64,000 nt of DNA from Apostichopus japonicus (lineage: Eukaryota > Echinodermata > Holothuroidea > Aspidochirotida > Stichopodidae). How positions within the stretch are numbered: position 1 is the first letter of the stretch; every line of letters begins with the position of its first letter. Below, piece by piece: positions 12,432 through 26,332 of this stretch. Location of the stretch: contig NC_092569.1 in NCBI RefSeq assembly GCF_037975245.1, positions 14,526,501 to 14,590,500 on the forward strand. The letters run 5' to 3'. The position numbers were made by a program, and so were the translations under genes. A model generated the notes under the pieces. It was not told the origin of the DNA and did no database searches. It was given only the letters and a program-made list of their open reading frames with translations.

Positions 12432-13741
12432 GTTAACGTCGTCATAGTAACTCTAAAGGTGTTACACGCCACAATGATTAATATTTAATTCTTCCCCCCC
12501 CCCCCAAATGTTAATAGTTGTTTACGCAACTCGACGCAAGACAACTGATAAACGATTGAAACTTTAATCAAACACGTTGATATGGCAACTGAAAGACACC
12601 GAATATTGATAAATTTATGGTATTCTTCTGCAGTCTTCTTGTGCCATCACCTGACAGACGAAGTAAAGACTCATGTAACAATTCAATAAAACAAAATGAA
12701 TAAATTAAAGATGAAAATTTAATTTTACAGTAACTCCGTGTGTTATCTGGAAATCTGGAATATTTTGATACCATTCCATACCTATAATTCATCAAGGTTG
12801 GCAAGTTTAATTGATTTATCAAATTTAAAAATATACTTTTTATTTTTTTCGAATAGTATTATTTACGATAGTCAATGATAACCAGTGAAACGAATACTTT
12901 GTCTACTAAAACGCATGTCACACCAAATGAAGAAAAAAAGTATGTTCATTTTACAAATGTTGCTCAGCAAAGGCATGTCCCATGATTACATGTTAAAAAT
13001 GTTAAACCTATTAATCATGCGTCATTTATTTTAATAATGTTATTTCGTTGTTTTAAAGCCAAACATTTGATAAACCTAAATTCATTAAAGATGTGTTACG
13101 TAATCACTCTCAGTTTATAGCTACAGATACACGAGAAATAGTTTCGTAAACGATAAGGTACTTTAAACATGTTGGGATCTTTCTGTAAAGAAGCAATTTG
13201 CATGAAGATGATTACATTTTCAGTTAACGTTTATTAGCAATTGGGGGAAATGACATCTCGTGAATCTAATGTGCGAACAATTCGACTTTTTGCTGCAATA
13301 TGATTATATATCAAGTGTCATCAATTTAACAAAATCGTCATAAACTGATCACTTATATTAATAATCTGATCAATTCAGCAGTTTGCAACAAAATGATAAA
13401 TTACGCTAACATCGGAAATAGTTATCACCTTTTAAACAAAAATTGGCTACAAAATGATCAATTGCATCAATATTGCATTGAAAACGGATTTTACCAATCT
13501 AACGGCATCTTAAGGTTTCCATATATACTATGTTTGTCATGATGACGTATTCAAGGGCTTCGTGGGTTGTTTTTCATATCATTTTCAGCCATGAGGTTTG
13601 CATCGCTTATTAACAGAAATAAAATATAACTGATCGATCAGTATCTTACAGCTTTCCGCACTTTTTAAACAAATGGCTGCATGCAATTGTCTATATATGT
13701 TTGAATCAATTACACCGGTTCAAGGTCAGCACAGTTTAAAT

Positions 13742-14664
13742 CAGGGGTTCCCTAACTGCAGGGTACATGAACCCCCATGGGGTGCGTGAGTCCATCCCAG
13801 GGGGATCGTGAGACGTTTCTGAAAGTCTGTCGGCTGTCTGGTAAACCAGGAAAATGTAAGTTTATGAATATTCATATCATGGACATGGTATCATGTTATT
13901 TAGAATGATTTTATGCTGAAAAAACAGGCTTAAGTATAAGTTGGTATAACTTGGACATCTAATGTACTTCATTGCATCATCAAAGGAAGCTGAAGGCTCT
14001 GGCCTTGTCTGTATTGCTGTGGGTTGTATCACATGGCTGGATTTACCAAACATTAACAAAACATGTGTGGGGTTTTATATTTTAGAAGTAATATTGGTCA
14101 AAAACCAAATCCTCATAGTATCATAGAAGAACCATAATCTGGTGAATGAAGTTGATTAATAAACAAAAGTTGCTGTTAATTTATATTTTAGGATCAAAAC
14201 CATGTCCATATAGAGCAGGGGTTCCCTAACTGGGTGCATGAACCCCCAGGGGGTGCGTGAGTCCATCCCAGGGGATCTTGAGACGTTTCTGAAAGTCAAA
14301 ACTATAGTATTTTTTGTTGAACTAAAATCTGATATATCATATAATTTAGTAATGTACAAAAGTCGTACCTATCGACAAACTCTTTTCGCGTTCCATACGC
14401 ATATGTTGCCATAGCTGTAACGTACCGTGCATGTGATAAATAACTGAATTATGAAACAGACACAGGCCGCGTGAAGTTGGTGTACGCATGACAGTATGTC
14501 GTGAAGATAAAGAGCTGAACTTGAACTTGATCTTTTACGAAGCACTGTTATGCGTATTATAGTATAACAATGACTCAGATCGTGTCTCGAAAAGTTGGGG
14601 GTTCGTGGACAACTCTGACATCCACAGGGGGTTCGTGGGGGGGGGGTAAGTTAGGGAAACCCTT
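13742..14664. mobile_element. Non-autonomous hAT-like element with a duplicated left end
   Basis: The left end CAGGGGTTCCCTAACT (13,742) pairs with a right end that reads CAAGGGTTTCCCTAACT on the minus strand (ending about 14,665). The flanks GTTTAAAT and GTTTAAAA match 7 of 8, as expected for an 8-bp hAT target duplication. A second left end with the same following sequence starts at 14,216, so the element looks composite. No transposase frame seen. Confidence 0.5.
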
Positions 14665-14851
14665 GTTTAAAAGCTCACAAGCTCGAGTCTGGTCAAATAC
14701 CATTTCTCTTCCTTGTATTTAGTCAGTTTTGAAATGATCTCTGGTTTAATGTCAATCCAAAACTGAAATATAGACTACAAAAACACACTTTTTGTGTGCG
14801 TTAATTTATCTTAAGCATAATTTCAAGTCATACTATGTTGTCTGTATTTGA

Positions 14852-16466
14852 TGAATTTCAGACACGACGATTACATTAGTTACGTGGCTGTCCAGACCTT
14901 CACAGGTAAAGTATAGTTGCTGCTTTATACACGTTTTACTTTCAGGGCGATTTGAAACTAGCAGAGGGGCCGGTAAGTAAATATTAGATCGTATACCCAA
15001 GTACTTCTAAGAGGAATTATATTATCGAATTATTTTCCTCTGGAAACGATCGAAATATAACGTGAAATGAAGGGGATATTACGGTCGTAATGGATCTTTC
15101 ATCTGACGAATGTAGTTGAGGGCGGGGTAGAGTGGGGGAGTTGAGGGCGGGGTAGAGTGGGGGGGTTGTGGTCGGGGAGATGCCGTAGAGATTGTAGGTT
15201 TGCACAATCATCTTGAGGCGTAAAATTAAGACTGGCGGAGTAATATCGTCTTTCGGTAGCACAAGTTATCTCTTTTACAATTAGCTGCAAACAGATCTTT
15301 GTTGCCGTTATGGAGAACTTTTCGTCTAGTTCATTTTTGTTTTTTCTATATACGAAGATACCTATAGTCTGTGTCTAGTGTAATAGCCTCTCTACTTAAA
15401 GGTCACTATTAGATTAACATAAATGAATGTTTCCACCTGCGACAAAGCGTGATTGAGTAATCAACATTTATTACATAACGTCGATAACATAAGCTATTGA
15501 ATACAGAACATTAAAATGAAGTGTACTTTGATGTTAAGCTACGTCTGATGATCTTGCCAATATTCAACAGCAGTATTTGGTTCAGGATAAATCCCTCCAG
15601 AACGACTTCAGTTTTTCTTTTAATTATGGTTCTTAACATCTTAACACGTTTTAGAATAACACAAAGGTATACTATTGAACAAATATTGAAAGGACGAGTT
15701 GTGTTGGATTTATCATCAGTGTGTAACTTTTAATGATATGAAGAAACCTTGCATTTTATACATACAAAAACCATTGTAAATTGACCCCCCCCCACCCCCA
15801 CCACACCCCAAAAAATGACCTGTTAACATATTGAACTGTGCAAGGATGGACCAACTTTAAGGTCAATATTGTAAAACCATAAGTAGTAGTGAGGATATTT
15901 GATTCATCAAAATAAGATCACTATTACGAGTAAAACTGCAATTATTTAAGCTATATACATTTTGCTTAACAATCATCAACTTTAAAGTAACAGTTATGTA
16001 TATATGTGTGCGTTTATATGTGTGTGTATGCGTTTGTTTTGTCTTCTGACCGAGGACTTGAACAAAAGAATTCCAGGTCCTCGGTTGTGATTTCTAAAGA
16101 ATCACCAGGTCCTCGGAAGAATTCTATTGTATGGGGTATTGTTAAGGTTAGGGTACGGGGATAAGGGGGGGGGGGATTTGAACAATTGAAAATACAACGG
16201 GGTCCTCGGTTTGAATGTTAACATGTATGGGTGCGTGTGTGTATATATGTGTGAATGTGTGTGTGTATGCATATAAGAAATCGGTTTTCGAATAATTCGA
16301 TAATGTGGCCTATACGAAAATCACTATAAATAACACATTGATGCAACTGGTTTACAGTCATGAAAGACCGTGGTCGTTAGTGATAGAGCTTTCATTGCTA
16401 CTCATGATATTTTGTATCCATGCATGAAGTCACCACAAAATATTAACATGGGTTTGTTAATGAGAG
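14852..16466 (+). repeat. Direct repeat R, copy 1 (about 1.6 kb)
   Basis: It begins TGAATTTCAGACACGA and ends TTGTTAATGAGAG. It matches 26,333-27,917 in the same orientation over its whole length with scattered differences. It lies at the 3' side of FREP-B. It contains a G-rich stretch (15,113-15,175), GT-rich microsatellite segments and several GGTCCTCGG words (16,070-16,210). No coding potential seen. Confidence 0.85.
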
Positions 16467-18910
16467 GTACTAACCGTTTAACGATTTTCAACTAAGTTAA
16501 TGACGAGAATTTTAAACCCTTGAATAAAAAACAGAAACCACGTAACATAAATACACCATGTACATACACATATTATATAGTTAACTATTGTAACACAGTT
16601 ACTTAAGATACTAAATCATACATATATTACTTATTAGACTTATATTCCAGTCTTGAATTATTATTTTTTCATTGTTCCTAAAACGATTTTGTTTATTGAA
16701 ACATCATCTTATTGTTAATGTTTTTTTTTCTCTTGACGTCAGTGTGTTTGATTTTAATATATTGGACTTGTTGATATAACCAGAGTAGACTTTTGGTGAA
16801 AAATGAAGAGACGAATGCTGTGCGTAAAATCGAAATTAAGTATTCAATGTAATCTGTTCTTGTATCACTCCAATGTTCCACATATAAATGGAGACGCCAT
16901 TCAATGCACGAGCGGCTCAAAGTGCAACGTATTTTTATTATAGATATTCTAGAATACTTTTCATTTGGTAATAACTATACCACTGCATCATGAAATAAAC
17001 TTATTAAAAGATTGACATGATTTGGCGTGTCATATGACGTCACAAACAATATACGACGATGATGAAACAAAATGGAGATTGTGAAGACGACTATTACATC
17101 CTATCTTAATATTCCGACATTTAATATTTCTTTGCCAAGATTTGTATTGATACTTTATTGATGTTTTTTTTTTAATTATACGCTTCATTATCTACTTTTA
17201 GCATAAAATTCGAAGACTAAATTTAGTATCCCTTCTTTTAGACGTATTTATCATAACACGTGTAGTGGGCTATTATGTTGTATTACGGGTTGATTGTATA
17301 CGTGGCAGTATCTAATTTTAAGTCAGCTGAGCCCCACACCTGATGGTATTATATTAGTGATGTTGCTCATATAGAATTAGTTAGTATGATTTTACTACCA
17401 TTTATGTCACATTTTCATATTCTATATTGAATGAGAGAGAGGGAGGTGGTGGAGAGATAGAGAGGGGGGTGGGGGTAAAAGTGCTCTCAAATCAACAAGA
17501 TACTTTGTTGTAGTATTTACTCGTCTCATAACGTTGCAGCTGGAGCTTATAGTGTTCATGTGGTGCGTCATACACAGGACAAGTATCACTTCACAAAGAA
17601 GTTTTGTTGAATCTTAGACGTTTTCATTGGGACCACCTCTATAGTGTAACATTATAAGTTGCTATTAAACTTGTGATTTGACTTGTAATGAAATGAAAGG
17701 ACTTGTGACTTGACTTTGACACAAAGTGACTTGGTTGCAACGCTGCTCAACGTGTAGCGTTTTTAGTGTACGCGGCGATTTCGGTTCAAGCTTCCTATAG
17801 TCTTACCAATTGCATCTAAATATAGTTCGGAAAATACGTTTGAGTGTGAACTAAAAGAGAAACGGTCGTTACCAAGAAACAGCCGTCGTGTGGTGCCCCC
17901 ACATCAGTCCAGTGAACCAGTACAACTCCTTGATCAGTGTCGGGTGGGGGGGGGGGAGGTCAGTTGTAAGAATCTAGATCTTCAAGACTATATCGAAAAA
18001 TATTGTTTAGGTCGGCGTAAGAGGTTACCTAGGACATGCTCGTTCAAACATCGCTCGTGATGAAGTGTAACGTGTTTTTTTTTGCCCGTTAACTTGAGGA
18101 GTAATCTTATCCCATGGATAACGAATACCCTTTAGTATAATCCCATCCTTCTTACTATATGATAGATTATAATCACAAACATTAGCATCGTAACCCTGTG
18201 TGAAAACAAGAGATTATTATAGTAACAACTTGCACTGTCAAAGCTTTTGTTTGTGCAGTCTACATCATTTAAAAATTGAGAATTTTCTACACCTTTATCT
18301 GACATTTGAAGTCACTTTTAACAACAATTATATTTTTTGGCTCTTAACCGATCAAATCCGTCCCTATTTTGTTTGTGTCCACTATAATATTGCTGCTTAA
18401 TTATCCCTCTTCATAAAATTTTGTTTTCAAATTTGATTTCAATTTTCAGGAAGAAAGTGTTCCACAAAATTATACATCATAGACCTATGATACATTATAA
18501 CCTATGACATGGATAGGTACACTTTGACGTCATTTAAAAATCCTCAAATGACAAAAGGCTTCGCCAACGTTGACATTTGGTTTTCATATCTTGTTGGGCA
18601 AACTTGTTCATATTTTGCATACGCTAACAAAAGTTTTGGATTAACGTGTAGTTTATATGTCAATCGATAGCAAACATGTAAAAATCAGAAAAGAAAATAT
18701 TAGGGAATCAAATTGAGGGTTGCCTATTATAAACACAATAATTAATACACATAGTAACTGTTTTAAATGATTCGGTCACCTGGGAAGGTAGCGTATTGGT
18801 TGAACTGGACACATATGACTGTCTACAAATATAATATAACTATATACATGAAAATGATCATTAAATCATCTAAGCTATAAATGATTATGACTTTTCGCGA
18901 TTGTGTCTAT

Positions 18911-18916
18911 TTTATT
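18911..18916 (-). terminator. Polyadenylation signal of FREP-B
   Basis: AATAAA on the minus strand, 30 bp after the stop codon, as in FREP-A. Confidence 0.6.
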
Positions 18917-18945
18917 TTGTCAACGGACAATTTGATCAACTTCAC

Positions 18946-21900
18946 CTAAACAGGTCGAATCTTCATCTCGGTGTATTTAATATTGTGATTGGGGCCAGGT
19001 AGATTTCTCCAACAAACAGTTGATTCCAGACCACAACAATAAGTACCGTCACCGACGTTAGTAGCGTTGTATTTGCCGTTGAGATTGGCAGGACAGCAGC
19101 CTTTGTACCACCAACCACCATATCTTTCTTTTACACAGGAGTGATATATTTTATCATTATCGCGGTCGTGGGTACTGAAAGCTTGTCCAAAGTGATAATA
19201 CATAGCATCGTTAGCTGTAAACACGGAAAAAGAAAAGACAAAATCAGGAAACAAACACCAAAGCATTAATATAACAATATCAATATTCGAAATTCAGGGT
19301 ATCTTAGCTTGGGTATCTGTGTCTGTTTATAGGAAAAGTGTATTCTTTCCACCAATTGGATTAATTGTTCTATAATATCTCTTTCGCCTTGTTTTGTAAA
19401 CTCTGTTGAGTTTACCCACTACATGGAGCTTTCTTTATAACAAATGTGGTCACCGCTGTTATCCACCCCCGTTAACAGGCCCCATTCGTTTCGACATACC
19501 AACACGGATTGATCCCCCCCCCCCTCAATTTCTACTGGATGAGCTCTAAAGGGGAAGGTTAGTACTCTATAAAAAATTACCGGAATGTGTGTCACGTGCT
19601 GTCCCGTCGAAAGAACCCAGTTCAGAGAGACGATACTTGTCATTTTCATCGTTGATCCGGAATAAATCATATTTAGCGTAGAATGGAGTTCCTTCACTGT
19701 CCACCAGATCAATCCTGAGTGTGTAGCTACCTTGATTGGTGAGATAGTACAGCTTGTCATTACCCAACCAAAACTCATGGTCCAGCTCACCGAAGCCTTC
19801 TTTGTAGCTGGTCCAATTACGATAAAAATCAACGGAACCATTAACACGACGTTGGAACACCTGAAATAAAAACAACAAAAGAAAATCTGATACACTCTGA
19901 CCACATAAGAAACTACGTGATGATAATAATTATAATACTTATTTATATAGCGCATTATACCGACGGTCTCAATGCGCGCTTTACAGGAAACAAAATGAGT
20001 ACAAAAATACAGAATAGTAGAAGAAAAACTTAAAGATACAACAATTAAAAGGTCAATGAGGATAAGCACGTGAATAAGTGAGTTTTTAAGAAGCGTTTAA
20101 AATTGTCTATGGTAGGGGCGTTACTAATGTGGGTGCAAAACCCCATGGGGAGAGTGTTCCAGAGTTTGGGGGGGGGGGAGCGCAAATTGAAAAGAACGCT
20201 CACCGTACGTCTTAGTTTTAAGTTTGGTGGCTTTAGGAGAATAGCACTGTTAGATCTGAGTGAGCGAGTTGGAATTTGTAAGGTGAGTAAGTTGGAAATT
20301 TAGTTGGGGCAAAACCATAATTAATATACATATATATTCCTCGTCAAATATTTTCTCACAATTTCGTCTTCTGTTTTGTTAAGTATAAAAGTTTCATCTT
20401 TTGTTATTATTTTCTTCTCAAATTTGTGGCTTATTATATCAAAATTTAGACAGTCATATCTCCTCATTTCGACCATATTTTCGTAAGATTGCCGTAATAC
20501 GGAAATAACAACATTTCATTACTCCAATTTCCACTGTTGATATCAACATTTCTAGAAATGTTTCATATCGAAATTTCAACTGTTTCAGCCGAAATTGTTA
20601 TACATTTTATCTACAAAGTGCGCTTCATTGGTAAATTTGCCAGTTTTTAATTGTTTCATCCGAACGGGGGGGCGGGGGGGGGGTGAGTTAGGGGGTGAAC
20701 ATTTGACGACAGCAAGGACTTTCCCATGGAAGTCGGTGAAGTTGCCTTGTTTGTAATGGGCTCCCCACTAAGAATCCTTGCAAAATGTCCCTGCGTTTTA
20801 ATGGATCACATTGAACATTACATAGACTAGAACTCAACATAAGACTACGCAGCGGCGGAGCTAGGGGTATTGGTCAAGGAGGCGAGAATGGTCTGTATGG
20901 GCGCTTTCGACACTATCTAAGCGGAGCACCACCACAGGTTGCCGCGGAGCGTACAGAATTCTTTTGAGTAAAGATACTCCCTAGTTCGCCGGATATGACC
21001 CAATTCCGGGCCTTGCTAATTTGCAGATAGACGAAGAATAAATTGCTGTTAGAGTATTTTGTCAGAAAATTACGCCAACAAAATGTGACAAATGTCAATA
21101 GGTAGATGAGAGCGCAATAAAAAAGTCAATAATCGCGAATAAGTAAAAAGTGGTAAAAAGCTGAAAAGGGCGCCAGCAGTCTATTTGAGTCCGTCAGGTG
21201 GGGGGGGGGGGGTCCGCCCCTGACTGTATGGATGCCCCGCCACTGAGACTATGGCGTTCATGCAGTCAATCATCGTTTTTGAGCTGTAACCAACTGGACT
21301 CAACGACCAGTGTCTATGATGACATTGGTGAATGTAACAATCAAACTATAAATGAACAGAGTGTCTACTGAGCATAGCGACTTACCGTCCATCCACCTCC
21401 GTCAGTCATGTTACAATAAGCAGTAAATGGTGATCCAGTCCAGTTGGTTGGTTTAATAGTGTATATACCGCTGGTATTATAACCGCTGTCATAAACACCT
21501 TTGCAGTCGGGGAACTCGCATGTCTGGCCATCACCATGGTAACCAGTCCTGCAGTAACATTGACGAACATTGCTTTGTTCCTCACACTGTGCATTGGGGC
21601 TGCAACTGTATTCGCCATCCCAGGTGACATTGCCGTTGATACAGTGAGCCCTCTTTGTACAATTACCATTGACATAAAATCCACCGGCCTGTTGAGGAAA
21701 CAGAAATGATAAGATGAAGGCAATGCACGGGTTCCATCTCTGCTTGCAAACATTAATATGGGTTGCACAACAGTCTTTAAAATTCACTGCCCACTTATTT
21801 AGACATATCCCTGTTCTGACTAAGTATAGCATGAATCCTATTACTCCTTGGGTTCAAGTTGGCCGTCAGTCGCCATTGTTGATATAATACTTAACCTTCT

Positions 21901-24005
21901 GAGGGTTGCATATATTCACATTTTTGTGTTATACTTAGTAGTTTAGAAATTTGGATAATACTTGAGAATCCTAACATAGGCCTACTTGTCAAGGTTGCAT
22001 GTGATTTGAACCAGGTTTTTCAATACTTTAAGCTAAATTGAAGCAAAGAAAGACATTCTTTCCTCGAGTAAAATCTTTTTTGACTCACCGAGATTGTTGT
22101 ATTGGTACTTGTGAGATTACATACACAATGGTCAGGCGTCGCACAGCCAAACTCAGTTACATTGTAGCAGAACTCCATACCTTGTTCACAAACAGTTGTG
22201 CTAATAGGAGACGTGTTAATCTGGGAGGAGGTGCTGTCATAACCGGTTGTATGATCTTGAGTGAAAGAAAATGAAACACAGCAACATCTTACTCACAACT
22301 TCAATATCTGACCAACTGTTGCTGATCACTGCTATTATTTACCTTAACAAAAAAGAAATATATTTCGCTGTTTTACTTCATGGTAAAGTATGCTTTGAGT
22401 CTACACTGTAATGTTCACCCGCAATCATTTTACAGTTAATTCACTCTCCCAACAGTTAAATGGGTGGTTTGATCCTAGTGTCTGATTGGTTAAATGAATC
22501 CATATCGGTGACTCTATATGATTGTGCGTTTAAGTTTGTTGGCATAGAAAAAAAAACCATTATCACATCTAGATATCACGAATAAAAGACAAAATTATAC
22601 GTATAGTTTTAAAAAATTGTCAAGGATTACCGGTAACTTCATATCATCCTCAGATGCGCTAATTGCTGCTTTAAGTTTAACAAGACTAGAACGACTTCTA
22701 GCAGAATTATTGCAAGTTATAAAACAATTTCTCCTGAAGAGAAAATCCGATTCTTCCATAGTATTTGCCTTTCACGTGTTAAGGTGTTTCAAAAGCAATA
22801 GTCTTGAAGACCGGTAAATATTACAGAATAGGTATATATGTTTCTGCCTTCAGTTTCGTTAAGCGTTGTTAGGATAAATAAACACTAAACATCGTTTAAA
22901 ATTGTGCCATGCTGCAAATATACGTTTCATGACAATCAGTTCCAAAAAAAAAGGTCAAAAGGCTATATATGTATAAATGTTTTAATCCTTTCATTTTGCC
23001 TTACCTTGCGAAGCAACCGTTCTCTTAGGAGTACATTTAAAATAGCCCTTCACTTTATCCTCCGCGTCTTGTCCTGCAAATTAAGAAAAAGAGCGAATCA
23101 GTTGTTTTCTATTACGGCATAAACATTAATTCAGTATAAATACATCCGTTGGTTTTATTAAAAAATATTTATTTATGTAACTCATTAGCACATTTTGTGC
23201 ATTCCCATCCACCTTCCCCTCCCCTACCCCCCCCCCACCCGCCCTCATTAGGCCTACTCCTGCGTTGCTGAGATTCGACACAATTCACTTCAGTAGGTAA
23301 AGTATAAATGAGTAAGGTTAACGAGACTATAGGTTGAACAATAATCTGTGACACCATAAAGAAACCATAATGATTCATTTATATTTTCATTTACATTCAA
23401 ATGTGGTGTTTGTGAACTTGCACTGTTGGTGCACCTGTAGAAATGAATACCGTTTAATGCTTTTCTGGTACAAGTCAGTTTACATGACAGAAGACAGATC
23501 ATAGTTGTGATCGAACTATAGGTTTATTGCGGGGGTGTGGGAATGAATTAAACTCTTATTATTCTCCTGTTATGTGGAAATACTTTTACATTTGAAGAAA
23601 TACAAATGTCTAAGAATTAAGAAAAAATCATTCAGCTATTGTTGCGTTAACTTAACCAGGTTCATAAGTAAAGTTAAGAGAGCTTTCTCTTGGTCGTATG
23701 AGGAACAGCAAGGGTGCACCGTGTATAACATACACAGGCCCCCTTCCCCCCTCCCCCACCCCCAAAAAGGAGAAAAACTATAAATCAGTTGGACCGGTTT
23801 CTAGAAAGATATAATGTTTCAACTAGTAAGTTCCCTCCCAGATTTTAGAACGCGTCCGAAAAAAAGTAGAGTCGAGGGATACATTGTTGCTTGTCATGAC
23901 CGCCATTTGTAAAATAATTGATATAGGCTTACCTTTGCTGCAACTACCACCAAGGAGAATTAATATGAGATACATTCCTTCAATAGTACGCACACACAGT
24001 GCCAT
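18946..24005 (-). CDS. FREP-B: secreted EGF + fibrinogen C-terminal domain lectin, inverted copy of FREP-A, intact
   Basis: Exons in transcript order are 24005-23933, 23073-23005, 22255-22089, 21688-21386, 19860-19581 and 19214-18946. All have GT-AG borders and they sum to 1,161 nt (386 residues plus stop). The domain order matches FREP-A: signal peptide, Cys-rich linker, EGF-like module, full fibrinogen domain with DRDND, WWYKGCC and ANLNGKY, ending TEMKIRPV. Exon lengths equal those of FREP-A except the last, which is three bases shorter. Exon 4 differs from FREP-A at 11 of 101 residues. Exon 6 is nearly invariant at its ends but strongly divergent in the middle. Intron 4 (19,861-21,385) keeps only the 3' end of the LINE found in FREP-A. 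The gene is open throughout and probably functional. It converges on FREP-A. A 1.3-kb insert interrupts its upstream flank about 720 bp before the ATG. Confidence 0.9.
19919..20318 (-). mobile_element. 3' end of the same CR1/L2-type LINE in FREP-B intron 4
   Basis: The reverse complement matches about 6,790-7,185 of the FREP-A intron, including the GCGCTATATAAAT tail. It then joins sequence equivalent to about 4,900 of FREP-A. About 1.9 kb present in A is therefore missing in B. FREP-C has no trace of it in intron 4. Confidence 0.7.
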
Positions 24006-24283
24006 TTTTCAAACCTTTTGAGAAGAGTTTATCCTGACCAAAATGGCAAAATCTTCCAAATGTTTCAAAACCACAAGACGGAGATAATTATTAGCTGAGT
24101 GAGAGTTTTGAGATTGAGCTATACTGTAAGAAAAGTAAGAATATTGCTGACCGACATGAAAAATCGTTAGTGATTGTTGAAAGACAGTACACACCTATCT
24201 GATATATCCTCCGATTTATTAATATCCTTATTGTTTTTGCCTTTATTTGATGTTTCTCTCTGAAAGACTCTTGAAATAACAAG

Positions 24284-24291
24284 TGACGTCA
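24284..24291 (-). promoter_or_regulatory. CRE-type palindrome upstream of FREP-B
   Basis: TGACGTCA at the same distance (286 bp) from the FREP-B ATG as in FREP-A. Confidence 0.45.
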
Positions 24292-24727
24292 CCGTTTGCT
24301 GGGAACATAATACAATATAAAAGCGCTTGAAAAAAAAAAATTATACTAGGGTCGCTTTACATTGTTTCCATATTGTTACTACAGGCAACCAGATGGATGA
24401 GTTTATACACATATTGATTAATATATATGCAAATCACACAATTTTATTAAAAGCCGACCTAAACAAAAGGTAGCAACAAATGAACAACTTTTCATTCAAA
24501 CAAACGGTCAATGCTAACTGCTTAGAAGTAAGTAACGTGTACAAATTGTCTCCTTTCTGCCAGCAGCAGTTAACAAACGTTGTCATAGAGACGAGGGGAT
24601 GGCTGACTGTATCCAGGCCTTTGATGGTTGCGGGGGTTGCGGGGGGTGGGTTGAGAATCCAGGAAAATACATGTTTTCTTATTTTCATAATATACTCCAG
24701 GAACTATGAAAACTCCAAGGAAGTACT

Positions 24728-26040
24728 ATATTGTTTATATTAATTAAGGGTAGAGGTTATGACTTACCCCTAATGTGTTCTTTGCGGCTTCTGGTAAACA
24801 GCCTCGTAGTCGTATGTGCACTCACGTGCTCATTGTAATGTATTATCTCGCGAAGATATACAGCTAGCTAACGACGATGTAGTGGCACGTTAGGCTATAC
24901 TCGACCGTTCGGTAGCGCTAGTCTCAGCGCCAACCGTTGAGTCGGTATACCGGTAGGCTACGTACGCGAAAGACTAGCTATCTAAGATGGCGGAATGAAA
25001 CTTCAACAATATAAATACTTGGACGGCCTTGGGCGCGTTGGAGACTTTACTTCCTAGCGACTGTATGATGATGTCACTTATAAAATAAGTTGCTTATATG
25101 GGTTATGTATTATGTAAATAATTGCTCGCGGAAGGAGACTAACTTTGGCTGGATTGGAGGTAAACGCGAGTGCTTTTTTACGTGACCCGCCATGCGGGAT
25201 ACAAAACGTCACGGCCAAACGGCACTACCGAACCATCTCATTCTTACAAACGAAACTCAGGTCAAGCGAGCCAAAAAATTACATACGCCCACCGACCTGC
25301 AGAGACAAAACGCCCAACCACCCACTGAAACATTCAAAAAACTGCAAAAGGACGACCAGCACGCAGCGAATCAAAACACCCCTCCCCAGCACGCCACCGT
25401 CCAAAAAAGGCAGCCCCAGATAAACGGCGAAAATCACCTTCAACCTGAAGTCGAGTGTCAGACTTCACCGCCTCCAGGACTGGCAAATTTCCCCCTAAAA
25501 ACAACATCACATCTATTCCTCCAAACAAGTTTTTTTTTTACAACAGAACAAACATAAATAATACGCTGCAACACAGCAACGGAACAAACTGGAGGATCTA
25601 ACCCATATAAAACAAAGCCCTGTCCTACCGACCAGGAACGGTCTCCCGTTAAACGGTCGGTCCAGGTCTGAAACCACTCTCACAAGTTTAAAACAAAGGA
25701 GCAATGCCAAAAATATGGGCAGTACTCTCTAAGCTGTCACAGCCGGTCCTCGGGCACAGTCCATCACCCAATCGCCATTGATACCTTTCAGATTGGTGCC
25801 AAGGCACCGTTTGCAATTCTCCATGCAAGATCACGGAGCCTGTAACCATTCAGCCTTGAATGCACCGAAGGTAAACGCGAGTTGCAGTAATCGCTATACT
25901 AGTAGATTGACTCGCGGTTCCAATAGTGTGCTTGGAAAACACATGGCCTTTTCCTTTTATACGGGTCCCTGACTGGGAAACCCGTCACGTTAAAAATAGA
26001 AGTTTGCTTGGAAGGCCATAAGGGCTAAATATCATAGTCA
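24728..26040. mobile_element. 1.3-kb insertion in the FREP-B upstream flank, family unknown
   Basis: In copies A (near 311) and C (near 34,492) the word GGAAGTAC is followed directly by TCAACACC-type sequence. In B these words are separated by 24,728-26,040. The insert is richer in CpG and GC than its surroundings. It holds a 121-codon open frame (25,192-25,557) that is Gln/Lys/Pro-rich and unrecognised, and the word GGTAAACGCGAGT twice (about 25,158 and 25,869). I see no clear terminal repeats or target duplication. A transposable element is likely but unproven. Confidence 0.5.
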
Positions 26041-26332
26041 CTACAGTATCTCAACACCATTGGCCGTTTACAAATGTTGATTGTTTAAACAAATCATCGT
26101 AACCATCAACTAAGCCTATCATTGCAGGCTGCAGGTACACGCAACATGTTAAAGTGAAAATTAATAAACACATAATTGTGAACTATTCTAAAAGGTGGTT
26201 TTGAATGGCATGCTTGTTGTAGACTTAGCATATTAATGTAGAATGACAACACGACATTTGTATTGAGCTGACCAACCACGTAATTTGACAAAGTATTCAA
26301 ACTTTTCAACTCTGACATCCAAAGGGGCTTCG

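Larger units (their letters stand above)
10739..14851. other. Palindrome spacer, left part: non-coding, repeat-bearing
   Basis: Unique AT-rich DNA between the left arm and direct repeat R1. It holds the 98-bp tandem repeat, a duplicated TA-rich block and a hAT-like element (listed separately). No exon-like coding sequence recognised. Confidence 0.6.
16474..24727 (-). repeat. Right arm of the large imperfect inverted repeat (contains FREP-B)
   Basis: This is the reverse complement of the left arm, with point differences and small indels throughout. The inner edge at about 16,474 abuts the 1.6-kb direct repeat copy R1. The outer edge abuts a 1.3-kb insert absent from copies A and C. Confidence 0.85.

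Noticed and set aside
12052..12472. [10 protein letters not shown] frames
   Set aside because: TA microsatellite translation.
25192..25557. 121-codon frame as a host gene
   Set aside because: Private to an insertion, low-complexity Gln/Lys/Pro composition, no recognised domain; kept only as part of the unclassified insert.
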